Source of the DNA: Liopterus haemorrhoidalis
Lineage: Eukaryota > Arthropoda > Insecta > Coleoptera > Dytiscidae
Assembly: GCA_963971575.1 (NCBI GenBank)
Contig: OZ020611.1
Location: 27,449,279 to 27,513,278 of the forward strand
Reading direction: 5' to 3'
DNA: 64,000 nucleotides
The notes beneath the pieces were generated by a model. The model saw only the letters and a program-made list of their open reading frames with translations, had not been told where the DNA came from and ran no database searches. The position numbers were made by a program, and so were the translations under genes. Below, in pieces: positions 1-9,910 of this stretch; within the stretch, counting starts at the first letter, position 1; every line of letters starts with the position of its first letter.

Positions 1-502
1 ACCCCTTTCGGAACGCCAGATTTGTTTGACTAAAGAGTAAAAACCACGCATTAATTCTCCTTCCAACTCTTGTTCGGAACATTGTCTCAATTAGTAGTCT
101 TATTATAGCAGCCATTTGTGATAATAATAGTAGACAGCCCTAATAATAGCAATTTCATAAACGTTTGAACTATCATGGCATGAACAATGTCAGTAATGTA
201 ACCACATTTTAATGTCAATTACCAGCTGTGAGTTATGGTCGGATGGATGTAGATATTTATGAAATGAGATCGCTTGTTGAACCACAGCAATACACACAAA
301 CCGCCATTGTCGCTCTCAAAGCTCTCGACTTGAGTGATTTTACGGTAAATACATACATTGTATGACATGTCCACAGCTTCAATCCGTGAAGGGCTTTTAT
401 TCAATGTTTACCCGGGTATTACATGCTATGAGAATTAATTAACTTCTATATTTGCTAATAATGATAAGGATACAGGCAATTTACATTAAGTGTATTCTTT
501 TT
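1..502. other. Unassigned AT-rich DNA
   Basis: I see no convincing coding region, transposon terminus or RNA gene here. A short minus-strand open frame at 219-404 has no recognisable motif and is probably chance. Confidence 0.5.
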
Positions 503-772
503 AGGGTTTTGTAGGTATGACCAAAAAACCCTTATACCGTCATTTTGTCGTCTGTCTGTCCGTCTATTCGGTAAAAATTGTAGCCAAACGGCTTAACCTA
601 GAGAGTTTAAATTTGCATGCTTATATATATATGCATTATAATATTTTGAAGCCAAAACCATGTGGAAATGAAAGGAATATTTGCCACTGAGAGTACAGCA
701 GGCCTAATTGTTTTTCTCGGCAAACGGTTTACGAAAAATTTTATTTACAAATGTTTAGTACCTTCCATTTTT
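503..772 (+). repeat. HINE2 5' fragment (tandem partial copy)
   Basis: It begins with the HINE2 5' end (AGGGTTTTGTAGGTATGACC at 506) followed by the short GTCTGTCT tract and the conserved stretch about sequence loss of GTAGCCAAACGGCT. After about 260 bases a second HINE2 5' end starts at 773, so this is a truncated copy placed head-to-tail in front of a longer one. Confidence 0.6.
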
Positions 773-1321
773 AGGGTTTGTAGGTATGACCAAAAATCCC
801 TTATAGCGTCATTTTATCGTCTGTCTCTCTGTCTGTCTGTTTGTACGGTAAAAATTGTAGCCAACGGCTAAACCTAAAGAGCTGAAATTTGGCATGCTTA
901 TACAACTCTTTGACCCGCACATAGAAAAAATACAAAAACCTCTAAAAAACATATCGCCCTAAAAATATAAACAAATATGTGCTCATCGAAAAAAAAATAT
1001 ATATATTTTTTTTTTTAATTCTGTAGGGTATCAAATGAAAGCCCTTAGTACGTGGATTAACAACAAAAATTTTATTTTTGCAAAATAAATTATTTTCAGG
1101 CGATTTTTGCCAAAATTGTGCAAAAAAATTTTTGTCCCACACCCTGTAGCCCAGATGGTTTAAACTAAAAATCTGAAAAAATTCTAAGTAATGTACATTG
1201 GTGTGAACCGGAATAGTACAACAGGAATTTTTGATCAGATTATGTTTTCGGAAAATAACGTATTTTTTGTGTTTTTTGGTTGACAATGTAAATATTTAAT
1301 ACGTTATGTAACAGTGTAAAC

Positions 1322-1395
1322 CAGTAGGTATGGTGTAGTGGTTAGCCTTCTGGCTTTTTAAGTTGCAAACTAGTGTTCTCTTCCGGAGACAATTT
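1322..1395 (+). repeat. tRNA-like module within HINE2
   Basis: A box A-like stretch (TGGTGTAGTGGTTAG) is followed about 35 bases later by a degenerate box B (AGTGTTCTCTTCC). Other HINE2 copies have a tRNA-like stretch at the same place but with different sequence (34245-34320 plus, 49370-49450 minus, 20590-20690 minus). It is not a functional tRNA gene, because the acceptor stem does not close. Confidence 0.5.
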
Positions 1396-1637
1396 TATTT
1401 TTTATTTTTTTTTTGCATTTTTATTTTGTTTAAATTATTTTTTCAAAATTCTAGTTATATTTTGGCAAATGTTGCATTTAATTTTTAAAAGCGTAAATTT
1501 AATAACCAGTGGCAATTGTTGAAATTATGTTTAAATGTATATGAAATCAGAGGGGCGGAGCTTATGACTTTAAACAAACAATGGCAGCCATAGGCGCAAT
1601 TTTCAAAGTATTAAAGAACCTTGCTATGTAAAAAAAA

Positions 1638-2303
1638 TCAACTGTGGCCACCGCAGGACCGACCGCCATTATAAAGTACTTATATAAAATGCATTCTAGC
1701 AGCAGAGAAATAACTTGGCCTAATATTTTCTAACAGAGATATTTTTTATCATGACCATGGAAACGTTACATATAAGTATGAAAAAATTGAGACAAAAAAA
1801 ATTTCGAAAAATTTTACAAAAATTATTCGAAATTTTTCGTTTTATCAAAAAACGTCTCAAATAAAAGTTATTAATTATTGCTTTTATAGCAAGTTTTGTT
1901 CAATAAATTTTTTCTAAATATTTTTCTGTTATGAAATATTCACAAAAATCTTAAAATCGACACGAGTAAACTCCCATTTTTAGTCAACCGATTTTTACCA
2001 AAAGTGTTTTTATCAACTCGTGCCATTGATGGCAAAAGCTTAAATATGAAGTTTCATAACAATCCTTTCAGCCGAATTTGCTCTGCACGTGTACACAGAC
2101 AGACGGACAGACAGACGGACAGACGGACAGACAGACGGACAGACGGACAGACAGACAGAAGGACAGACAGACCGACAGACATCATGCTAAAAATAGTCAA
2201 AACGTTATGTAGGGACATCAATTCGTGGAGATCCATCGAAATCTCGAAATGTCAAAATCGGTATGATCACAATACCTCCCTTATATATGTTGGCGGTCGG
2301 TAA
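1638..2303 (-). mobile_element. HINE1 copy A, nested in HINE2
   Basis: Read on the minus strand, the 5' end is ACCGACCGCCAACATATA (from 2301), then the (GTCT)n tract, a long AT-rich body, an inverted subterminal TGGCGGTCGGT (1658-1668), and a hairpin (CTGCGGTGGCCACAG) just before the T-rich flank at 1638. The 11-base terminal repeats at 1658-1668 and 2291-2301 match perfectly. This layout (terminal repeat, microsatellite, subterminal inverted repeat, 3' hairpin) is known for DINE-1/HINE elements mobilised by Helentrons. Other copies are at 7395, 17766, 19373 and 34593. Confidence 0.65.
2095..2182. repeat. (GACA)n/(GACG) microsatellite of HINE1
   Basis: This is an imperfect tetranucleotide array of about 88 bases. 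It occupies the same internal position in each HINE1 copy. The open frames that cross it on both strands (repeating Thr-Asp-Arg-Gln or Leu-Ser-Val-Cys) are low-complexity artefacts. Confidence 0.9.
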
Positions 2304-2490
2304 AACATACTGCACATATTTAGAAACCGAAATAATGGTATTAAGTACTCGAATTAAAATTAACAAAAAATATTTTAACATAAAATTTGTTTTGGCATCC
2401 CAAATAATCATCATTCACTTACTAAATACCTGCGTAACCCTGAAATGTGCGAAAATTCACACTTTCACAATTTTATTTTTTATCTACACC

Positions 2491-3316
2491 ACAGAACACA
2501 ATATATTAAGAACGGACACTGGCAGCAAAAAAAATTAGTACGTTCCCTCTAGGAATATACCAATGAACTAAACAATAACAACCGCCAAATTTAAATTTTA
2601 CTATCTGATTTACGTTCATAATTACCATTATTATTGTATTAAATATATTTTATTATTTATATTATCAAGAGTTTTACAATTAAAAAAACATATATATTTA
2701 ATAATCCATATACATTAATATATCATATAAATAAGGAATTTAAATAAATCTAAATAAAAGGTGTAAGCTATTTATTTTTGAAACAAAATTATACACAACA
2801 TTAAATATTATTTTAAACACAACATTATAATTACTAATTACAAACACTGTATTAATAAAATTGGAGGCTATACCTGTTTTTTTATTTTTTCTGCCTCATA
2901 TTTAGTTTCTACACATTTCAGATCATTATAAGACAATATCCGCAAAAAATCAATTTTTGTCCATCTTCCTGAGATACAATGTATGTATCAAATACAGTAT
3001 AAGATGACCAAAATTGGAAATAAAACTCTATTATTTGAACCATGTATTTGAAAATTAACAAGCTTAAATGCGTATTACTTCAACACCAACAGTCCTGTGT
3101 TTGACAGCTAATGGCGGCTGATCGAAAGCTAGAACACGAAGTTTCTGATCGTTTGAAGTCGGGTGTATTCGTAATTTATTTTGCACTATGTCACCATCTA
3201 CCAATATACCAGAAAACTAAAACTCGAGCCAAGGTCATTACATACCAGTGGCACCCGGGTGATCTACACGATATCTCTAAAAATGTTAGTTGACAATTTT
3301 GACGTACTGCATCTGT
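2491..3316. other. Unassigned DNA with a dispersed repeat
   Basis: No gene is supported. The stretch 2856-3030 resembles 63638-63800: both start with AAAATTGGAG followed by a T-run, and both contain TTTTTTGTC and a following GAGAT. It is a dispersed repeat of unknown class. The short plus-strand frame at 3111-3293 has no recognisable domain. Confidence 0.4.
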
Positions 3317-3420
3317 TATTCCAGTGCTTTTCAAACTATCTGATGTAGCGCACCGACGGTTTTATTATAATGTACCACGTATTGGTACCATATTTGTGCC
3401 ATATTTGGTAAAAGTATTAT
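3317..3420. repeat. Possible hAT-type MITE end
   Basis: The sequence CCAGTGCTTTTCAAACTATC resembles the left end of the hAT-type MITE at 26382 (CAGTGCTTCTTAAACTAT). Both are followed by a GTACCA..TTTGTG stretch. No matching right end or 8-base target duplication was found, so this is at most a fragment. Confidence 0.3.
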
Positions 3421-4440
3421 ATAAACATTCCTAATAATATTAATTTACATGGGGAAAATATAATGAATATAATAAAAGTTGACACGTTTTTTATTTTATA
3501 TTTATTTTGTAAACAAATAGTACAATATTACATTTTAAAGTATTTGCTTTTTTATTTGAATTTAGTTTTTGTAATTGATATAAATAATTAAATAAATGAA
3601 ATGAATATAATAATAAAATTAATTAGCAAAGCTTTCTAATAAATATAATATAAACATTTGTATATGATAAACGCATTCTGCGTTTATTTGAAAAAACATT
3701 TGAGAAACAAGCTTCAAAAATTTTGACATGGAAAAAACCAATATAAGGTTACAATACAAGGAAGATTTTTTTAAAATAACTATATATTGATATGTAATTA
3801 TCATTAACGCATTATTTTGAAAAAATAAAAATTGAATAATACCATTTTAACAATTTGAAAAATGAACATACAACTTTGTGATTAAGAAAAACACGAAACT
3901 TAGTACCTTAACGTTACATACAGCTTTGTAATTCAAAGTAATATCGGGGAAATTCAGTTTATAGGTAAAGCTTCAGTTTTTAGGTTTCTGAAAATTGTTA
4001 AAAAGGTACCAGAAAAGGTAAAAGAAATGTTAGTCACGTATTAAATTTTTATTTGATTAAATAAAACAAATTAAACAATATGCTTGCAAAATAATAACAA
4101 ATTAAACATTAATCTTACAAAAAATTAAGATAAATTATGATAATTTGAACTGAAACTGAAACATTCGAAATAAAAAAAATTAAACGAAATAAATTGTATT
4201 TTTATTATTTTCTTGAGATTTACTTTCTTGGCAATATTGTTTCATAATAAGATTTATCCATAGTAGGCATCCAATCCAGCATAGATTTTAAAGCGATTAC
4301 CTTGTTTTCTGGTAACGGATGTTTATTTGTAGAAACCTTAATGCCTCTAAATATATTTAACAAGTCTTCAAGACCTTGTTTTATTCTTTTTAATATTTTT
4401 TGTAACCCAGGTGCCCGAAAAAGATGTTTTATATTTAACA
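3421..4440. other. Unassigned AT-rich DNA
   Basis: Very AT-rich with no transposon termini seen. A minus-strand open frame at 4220-4441 (73 residues, lysine- and leucine-rich, starting MLNIKHLF) is somewhat better balanced in composition than its surroundings, but I recognise no family. It may be a fragment of a larger protein. Confidence 0.35.
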
Positions 4441-4444
4441 TAAA

Positions 4445-4710
4445 AGATGTATGTCAAACATACAACCATAAATTATGAACTAAAAAAAAAAAAAAAAAAA
4501 AACAATTTAAATACAAGGGTGTTTGTTTTAACATACAACTATGTTTTGTAAGTTTTTTATTTTTTGACATACAACTATGGTTTTCTGCTTTTTTCTCCGA
4601 CACCGGTAATGCTATCTTATGGAAATTATTGGAACAAGTAGGTTACGTGACATACAACTCTATAGTATTGAAAAGTGCATTTGACAGAAAATGTCACATA
4701 CAACCTTATT
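4445..4710. repeat. Recurring ACATACAAC motif cluster
   Basis: At least five copies of a short motif, roughly (G)ACATACAAC(TATG), occur within about 260 bases (near 4457, 4531, 4568, 4649 and 4696) at uneven spacing. It is not a perfect tandem array. A poly(A) run at 4482-4502 lies inside. Confidence 0.5.
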
Positions 4711-4734
4711 ATTTTCAGCCAACGATATGTCATC

Positions 4735-4830
4735 ATATTATAGTTGCTAACGTAACATATTACAAAAGACGTCCAAGAACTAGTTCTGATCCTAACATAT
4801 ATGTATATTATATATAATATGTAATTATAA
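4735..4830 (+). repeat. Dispersed repeat shared with 25735-25825
   Basis: About 90 bases are shared with 25735-25825, including ACATATTACAAA, GTCCAAGAACTAGTT and CCTAACATATAT. The class is unknown and no termini were identified. Confidence 0.55.
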
Positions 4831-5288
4831 AATATAAAATTATAATAATTAAAACATTACCTACTTATTTATTTACAATAGAGAATAGATTAAATTATGA
4901 GCGGCACTGTTAAAATTTAAAAAATTATATATTCTCAATTATCGCAACATGATAATGTAGAAATTAGAAAGTAAAAGCCAACTTCAGATATTATAATAAC
5001 TCAGGAAGATTTTTTTATTTATGCAGTACCCCCACCTAAAAATATGACCACCTGCCACTGATTAAATGTAAATTATAAATGATGATATATACGGTACCCA
5101 AAAAAATTGTAAATTTTTCAACTGTTAATTCCACAGAGTATATATATAGGACAGGAGAACAAAAAACACCAAGTAATTTATATTTTATGTTTGTCCATTT
5201 TTCATAGAATATATTTTAATTTTTGGTGACAGTACTCGCTAGTAAATAAACTAAAAAGTTGATTTGTGTTATGCGTCGAACTTTAACA
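4831..5288. other. Unassigned AT-rich DNA
   Basis: I see nothing here beyond AT-rich sequence. Confidence 0.5.
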
Positions 5289-5296
5289 AGTGTATG

Positions 5297-5852
5297 CAGT
5301 GGCGCAGCCAAGGGAGGGACGGGCCTCGCCCAGTTGTATATAAAATTTGTTAGCTACAACAGTAATTTATTTTTAAATTACATCATTGTAAACAATATTG
5401 AAATTTTTCTTTTTTTTTTAGTGCATAAATAAACTTTTTTTTAAGATTGACTACTCTTGAAAAAGCCGCATAATTATTGTCCAAGTGAAAATACATCACT
5501 TCCAAACATGCTCCAACGAATTATATGAAGAGGAGCGTTGATCCTTTTTTCCACCCTGACACATCGACTAAAATATTCACCAGTCGGTGTATGTTGAGCA
5601 GTCACTTCTACCGCTACATTCTTTACCACCAAATTAATTATTTTAAACTACTAATTACTCGATTCAGGTACGATAAAATGAAAATATGGCTTCGTTACAA
5701 CCTTCAGAATGTAATTTTAAAACGACACCTTAAACGTGAAATAAAGTAGAAAGAAATTTATTATAATATAATAAATAATAAATGTCTACATATTAGTTTA
5801 TTTGAATTTTTGATTCGGCCCTCCCAAAAACAAAATTTTGGTTGAGCCCCTG
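5297..5852. mobile_element. hAT-type MITE, 556 bp
   Basis: The left end CAGTGGCGCAGCCAAGG and the inverted right end (CAGGGGCTCAACCAAA when complemented) are imperfect terminal repeats. Both are flanked by an 8-base duplication that differs at one position (AGTGTATG at 5289-5296, TGTGTATG at 5853-5860). An 8-base duplication and a CAG start fit the hAT superfamily. It encodes no transposase; the frame at 5525-5749 has no hAT motif. Confidence 0.65.
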
Positions 5853-5952
5853 TGTGTATGAGTTCTGAATTGTTTGGAGTACGGCGAGCGAAGCGAGGAG
5901 TGGTCCAAAGTAACAAGCGTGATAATACGTCGTATAAAACGAGCATAATATA

Positions 5953-6134
5953 AAGTCTGTTCCTTTGGTTTAAGCGGAACTAGATTTTCAATTCTAGTTA
6001 CTTTTACCGTTTGATTGAAGCTTTTGATCATTTTGTGCAGGAAAAGCCAACTTTAATAAATAAAAAAATAGCTAATGCCAACTTACAAAAATGAAAATTC
6101 CGGTTAGCTCCTCCTAATCGTTTGGAATAGACTG
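5953..6134. mobile_element. 182-bp TA-flanked MITE, copy 1
   Basis: The ends (AAGTCTGTTCC at left; CAGTCTATTCC complemented at right) are inverted repeats extending into a shared GCGGAACTA stretch, with TA on both sides. A full copy of the same length lies at 62243-62424 and a truncated one at 62566-62706. Both share the internal palindrome-like AACTAGATTTTCAATTCTAG. TA flanks suggest Tc1/mariner mobilisation, but that is inference. Confidence 0.75.
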
Positions 6135-6696
6135 TACTATTTTTTATACTTTGCATTCCTTATTTTATAGAAGTTTTAAAAGATCATTTATAATAAATAT
6201 CGGAATACAATCTAGGGATTAATGTGAAATGTGGTCGCCATTGCAACAATGTAGACTAACAATTTCTGTGATAACACAACACAACAGTAATTTGACAAAT
6301 GCAAAACAACAAACTTTCTTTTTGAATTTTCTTAATAATAATATTATTAAATAATTAACGTGGAAATACTTACAAATTGTATTAAATAAACATTTTAAAA
6401 TATTTGAAGTTATCAATGACACCCCGTAGTCGAGTAGTACCGCGAATCTCTCAACGTAAAAAGTCACCAAAAACAGTTTAACAATAGCTTCTACTGTTAA
6501 AATGTTTTCAGTGTAACAATGATATTATTGTGAACGCAAAGTATAAAAATATCATAATATCCACATTTTTAATGTGGTTTAATATTATTGACATTTAACA
6601 CAACGCAGTCCTTCTCCTCATTTATATAATGCACCATTTGTTTTCCGCCAGACCATTAACTCAGCGTGTTTTAACAAGTAACCTTTGTTGTTTCAG
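6135..6696. other. Probable intron or upstream region of the exon
   Basis: AT-rich DNA without transposon ends. It finishes with a polypyrimidine-rich acceptor (TTTGTTGTTTCAG at 6684-6696) directly before the exon. Confidence 0.45.
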
Positions 6697-6753
6697 TCCT
6701 CCATTAGCTGTTGTTGGTAATGGCGTCAGGAGTTAAGAAAGAAGTGTCTCCCT

Positions 6754-6967
6754 ATGAGCAAGAGCGGTGTTTGCAGTATGGCGATGGACGAACAGCAGAC
6801 TCTGCTGGGCAGCTCTGCAGGGGGTCGCTCTCAGCTCAGTGTTACCATTGTGGAAATGGGAAGTTCCCCCCAACCCAGTCCTATGTCCGACAGAAGTATA
6901 TCCGGCCTTACCACAGAGACTACTGCTACGGGGGAAGCTGTACAAAGTATACAGAATAAAGATGAAG
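6754..6967 (+). CDS. Host-gene 5' coding exon, product not recognised
   Basis: This is the only segment that looks like a cellular gene. It follows an acceptor-like TTTGTTGTTTCAG ending at 6696 and ends at a consensus donor (GAAG then GTAAGA at 6968). Base composition is clearly richer in G and C than the flanks. The frame starting at 6754 reads MSKSGVCSMAMDEQQTLLG and continues serine-, threonine- and glutamine-rich (about 71 codons to the donor, ending mid-codon). A stop at 6718-6720 lies upstream in the same frame. ATG 6778 has a better start context (A at -3, G at +4) and may be the true start. The short polar sequence resembles a disordered N-terminus of a membrane or signalling protein, but I cannot name it. 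A second frame from ATG 6720 is open to 6959, so the frame choice is not certain. No following exon was found in the window. Confidence 0.55.
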
Positions 6968-7130
6968 GTAAGATTAATGACTCAATAAGTATTTTATCTG
7001 AAAAACGCAGTTAGATTTATTTTTGAAGAAAATATATTGTACAGATGAATTTTCTGGAGTGGAAACTAGAGATTGTATGGCACTCTTAGTTAAGAAAATC
7101 TATTTCTGGGACACTGGCAGTAGTCTAAAC

Positions 7131-8570
7131 CAGTGTTCTTCAACCTTTTTGCACCTGCAGTCCGGTGATAAATATATCGCGGACTGGCTGAAAGCTAAGA
7201 CACAAATAAAAACCAATATAGATAGTATTTTATTATTATATAGGTATATGTTATACAGTTATACAATTACAATTTTTTAGTGCGACATCTGTTGCTGTTT
7301 CTTTGTTAGAAAATTTGATATACGTGGCTGCAGAGTTGTTTCAGAGAGACGCCGCGCTGCATTAACATCCACTCGATTTCTCTGTTTGATTTTTACCGAC
7401 CGCCAACATATATAAGGGTATTGTGATCATACCGATTTTGACATTTCGAGATTTCGATGGATCTCCACGAATTGAGGTCCCTACATAACGTTTTGACTAT
7501 TTTTAGCATGATGTCTGTCGGTCTGTCTGTCCGTCTGTCTGTATGTCCGTCTGTCTGTCCGTCTGTCCGTCTGTCTGTCTGTCCGTCTGTTCGTCTGTGT
7601 ACACGTGCAGAGCAAATTCGGCTGAAAGGATTTTTATGAAACTTCATATTTAAGCTTCTGCCATCAATGGCACAAGTTGATCAACTTTTGGTAAAAATCG
7701 GTAGACTAAAAATGGGAGTTTACTCGTGTCGATTTTAAGATTTTTATGAATATATCACAACAGAAAAATATTTCGAAAAAATTTATTGAACAAAAGTTGC
7801 TATAAAAGCAATAATTAATAACTTTTATTTGAGACGTTTTTTTATAAAACGAAAAATTTAAATTTTTTCATACTTATATGTAACGTTTCCACGCATGATA
7901 AATAATATCTCTGTTAGAAAATATTAGGCCAAGTTATTTCTACTCTGCTGCTAGAATGTATTACTTTATGAAGTACTTTATGATGGCGGTCGGTCCTGTG
8001 GTGGCCACAGCTCATTTTTATTATTGACATGGTTGAAAAAATTTTCACGCAAATAGGAAGTCGGAAAAATTACTAATAATTTGATAGATTTATAACTCAA
8101 AGATGGATATTCTTTTTCTTACGATTTCCAAAATTGAGACAATGATTGCGTTTTATGTCTGGAAATCAGAGTAACATCAGAAGACAACTCGATAAGCTTT
8201 TCTTTTTCACGAGCATCAAGTGCACATGACTTTATATCTTCCAAGAATGGATTATTAATCCAGAGGTTACCTTTACGAAGATCCTCATTTTCAGAGAAAT
8301 AATTATTAAAATTTTCGGCTAATGCTTTTAAATGTTGACTTATTATGTTGAATATGACTTTCTGGTTGACATCAGCAGCAATCAGAAATTCTTCCAAAAG
8401 TGGAAACATTTCTACATCTTCCTCTTGTAAGCAACTATTCCAAAGAGCTTCTTTTTCAACGCATCCATTTTATTTCTTAGAGTAAAAATATTTGTATATT
8501 ACCCCTGCAGAGAAATATTAACTTCAATGAACAGACTGAATATGTCCGCCATATAAACAAGCTTTGCCAG
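7131..8570 (-). pseudogene. hAT transposase relic (ZBED5-like), split by HINE1
   Basis: On the minus strand, 8409-8119 encodes a segment (MFPLLEEFL...NPFLEDI...EKEKLIELSSD) characteristic of the C-terminal half of hAT transposases related to ZBED5-type proteins. Upstream residues continue with frameshifts to about 8570. The final dimerisation-domain tail (RNRVDVNAARRLSETTLQP) is at 7394-7277, ending at a stop at 7277-7279. The two parts are separated by a HINE1 copy at 7395-8013. A hAT-like terminus, CAGTGTTCTTCAACC, lies at 7131 beyond the C-terminus, as expected for the 3' end. The other terminus and N-terminus (BED finger) are missing; the relic abuts a Tc1-like fragment near 8600. It cannot encode an active enzyme. 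Confidence 0.7.
7395..8013 (+). mobile_element. HINE1 copy B
   Basis: The 5' ACCGACCGCCAACATATA starts at 7395. It is followed by a (GTCT)n tract at about 7515-7600, the AT-rich body, TGGCGGTCGGT at about 7984-7994 and a CTGTGGTGGCCACAG hairpin at 7996-8010. It has the same order as copy A, on the opposite strand. It interrupts the hAT transposase relic. The frames across the GTCT tract are not genes. Confidence 0.7.
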
Positions 8571-9049
8571 CGCTCAAATGCATGGCAAAATCTGGAAACA
8601 CGATCTAAAGAAGTATGAAAAATAGCCACAAGACACGTTTTGGGGACCTGCCTTGGCCTCCGAGGTTACCAGATTTGGCAACATGCAATTTCTTCCTCTG
8701 GAGTTATCTAAAGGCTCGTGTTTACGAGAACAAACCCAGAACATTGGATGAACTAAAGCAGCGTTTCTCAACCGGGGGGCCGCGAAGTCATACAAGATCG
8801 TAACATGAAAATATAATAAAAATGCACTCAATCTTACAAGATATAAATTTTATTCATATTTATAAATACGAGTATCTTATATTGATATTCATAAAAGTAT
8901 ACCTTTCACAACATAAATAAAATAAATATTCTATTTATTTTTATACTTAATATATTTATTTTGACAACTAATTTAAACTACAGGCTATTTCAAATGTTTA
9001 AGTTGTCCCTAGCTAACTTTATAATGAGTAAATGGGCTTTTACTAAACA

Positions 9050-9137
9050 AAATGATCAAAATATTCATTTAATTGATAAAAATTACTAGATTTGAAAATC
9101 TAGTTCCGTTTTAACAAAAGAAACAGACTATAAGTAG
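9050..9137 (-). repeat. Fragment of the 182-bp MITE
   Basis: It shares AAAATGATCAAAA, an inner CTAGATTTGAAAATCTAG palindrome and an AGTTCCG..ACAGACT end with the copies at 5953 and 62243, but diverges more. It lies inside the hAT element. Confidence 0.6.
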
Positions 9138-9823
9138 ATTATATCAATGTCAAATAAATTGTATGTGTCGGTTAATGGGTTCGCGTTAGAGGTACTTCAA
9201 GTGTTTTTAAGTTGTGCTTTGAAGTAGGTACGATTTGAAAGTGCAATATTTGTTATTATATATTTTTTTAATTGCTCTCCGAACTACAGGTAACTCAAGA
9301 GTAAGGATGCGAATGTGTTTAAATTAAAATGGAAGGCACTTTGAGCATTTGTAAATAAAACTACTTTACTTTCAAGTCGTTATAGGGACTATAATCGTCC
9401 TTTAAAAATATCACAGTTTTTTGTGTCAACCGTAAAAGATATTAAAAAAATGTTTAAGGAAAAGTTGTTGAAAAGCTCTATTCAAAGATATCCAATATGA
9501 CATACGTTCCCATTTAAAAATTCGAAATTGTCCTTGATGTCCTGTAATTCCGTTTTTTTCCGGAAAATTTCAATACTACCATTCAATTTTGTGGATAAAT
9601 TTTAGTTCCAAATTTTTGATGTGTGAGTGACGTGTGAGCAACGTCGCCTTTTCGAAAAAACTTGTGTTCCCATCCATGTTATCTTGATACACCATATATA
9701 TATATGTTAGCGAAAATATAATTATGCAACATTTACCCTAATTAACGATCATGGTGTGCTATATCGTTGCTAAGCACATTGTTTTATGTAAATAAAATAG
9801 TAGAAAATATATAATATGATGTG

Positions 9824-9828
<5 letters not shown>

Positions 9829-9903
<75 letters not shown>

Positions 9904-9910
9904 ATATATA
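9829..9910. repeat. (TA)n microsatellite
   Basis: About 80 bases of nearly pure TA. Tyr-Ile repeat frames on both strands are artefacts. Confidence 0.95.

Larger units (their letters stand above)
773..2490 (+). mobile_element. HINE2 copy a, non-autonomous Helentron-like element
   Basis: The 5' end AGGGTTTGTAGGTATGACC is at 773. Its imperfect inverted counterpart (TACCTGCGTAACCCT) lies near 2430 and is followed by a hairpin (GTGCGAA/TTCACAC type) at about 2446-2463. Between them are a GTCT microsatellite and a tRNA-like module at about 1322-1395 with a box A-like TGGTGTAGTGGTTAG. A 3' part around 1440-1630 is shared with the copies at 20163-21196 and 48950-49965. A HINE1 element sits inside at 1638-2303; without it the copy is about 1.05 kb, the size of the other two. 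No protein is encoded. The Helentron assignment comes from the layout, not from any transposase. Confidence 0.6.

Noticed and set aside
942..1286. Similar peptides at 942-1286, 20849-21082, 33761-34060 and 49474-49755
   Set aside because: They look conserved but lie in the HINE2 body in several orientations with stops at different places. DNA similarity between repeat copies explains them.
2004..2303. Thr-Asp-Arg-Gln and Leu-Ser-Val-Cys frames in GTCT tracts (also at 7393-7647, 17969-18256, 34591-34800)
   Set aside because: These are microsatellite translations repeated in each HINE1 copy; the shared flanking peptide is only shared repeat DNA.
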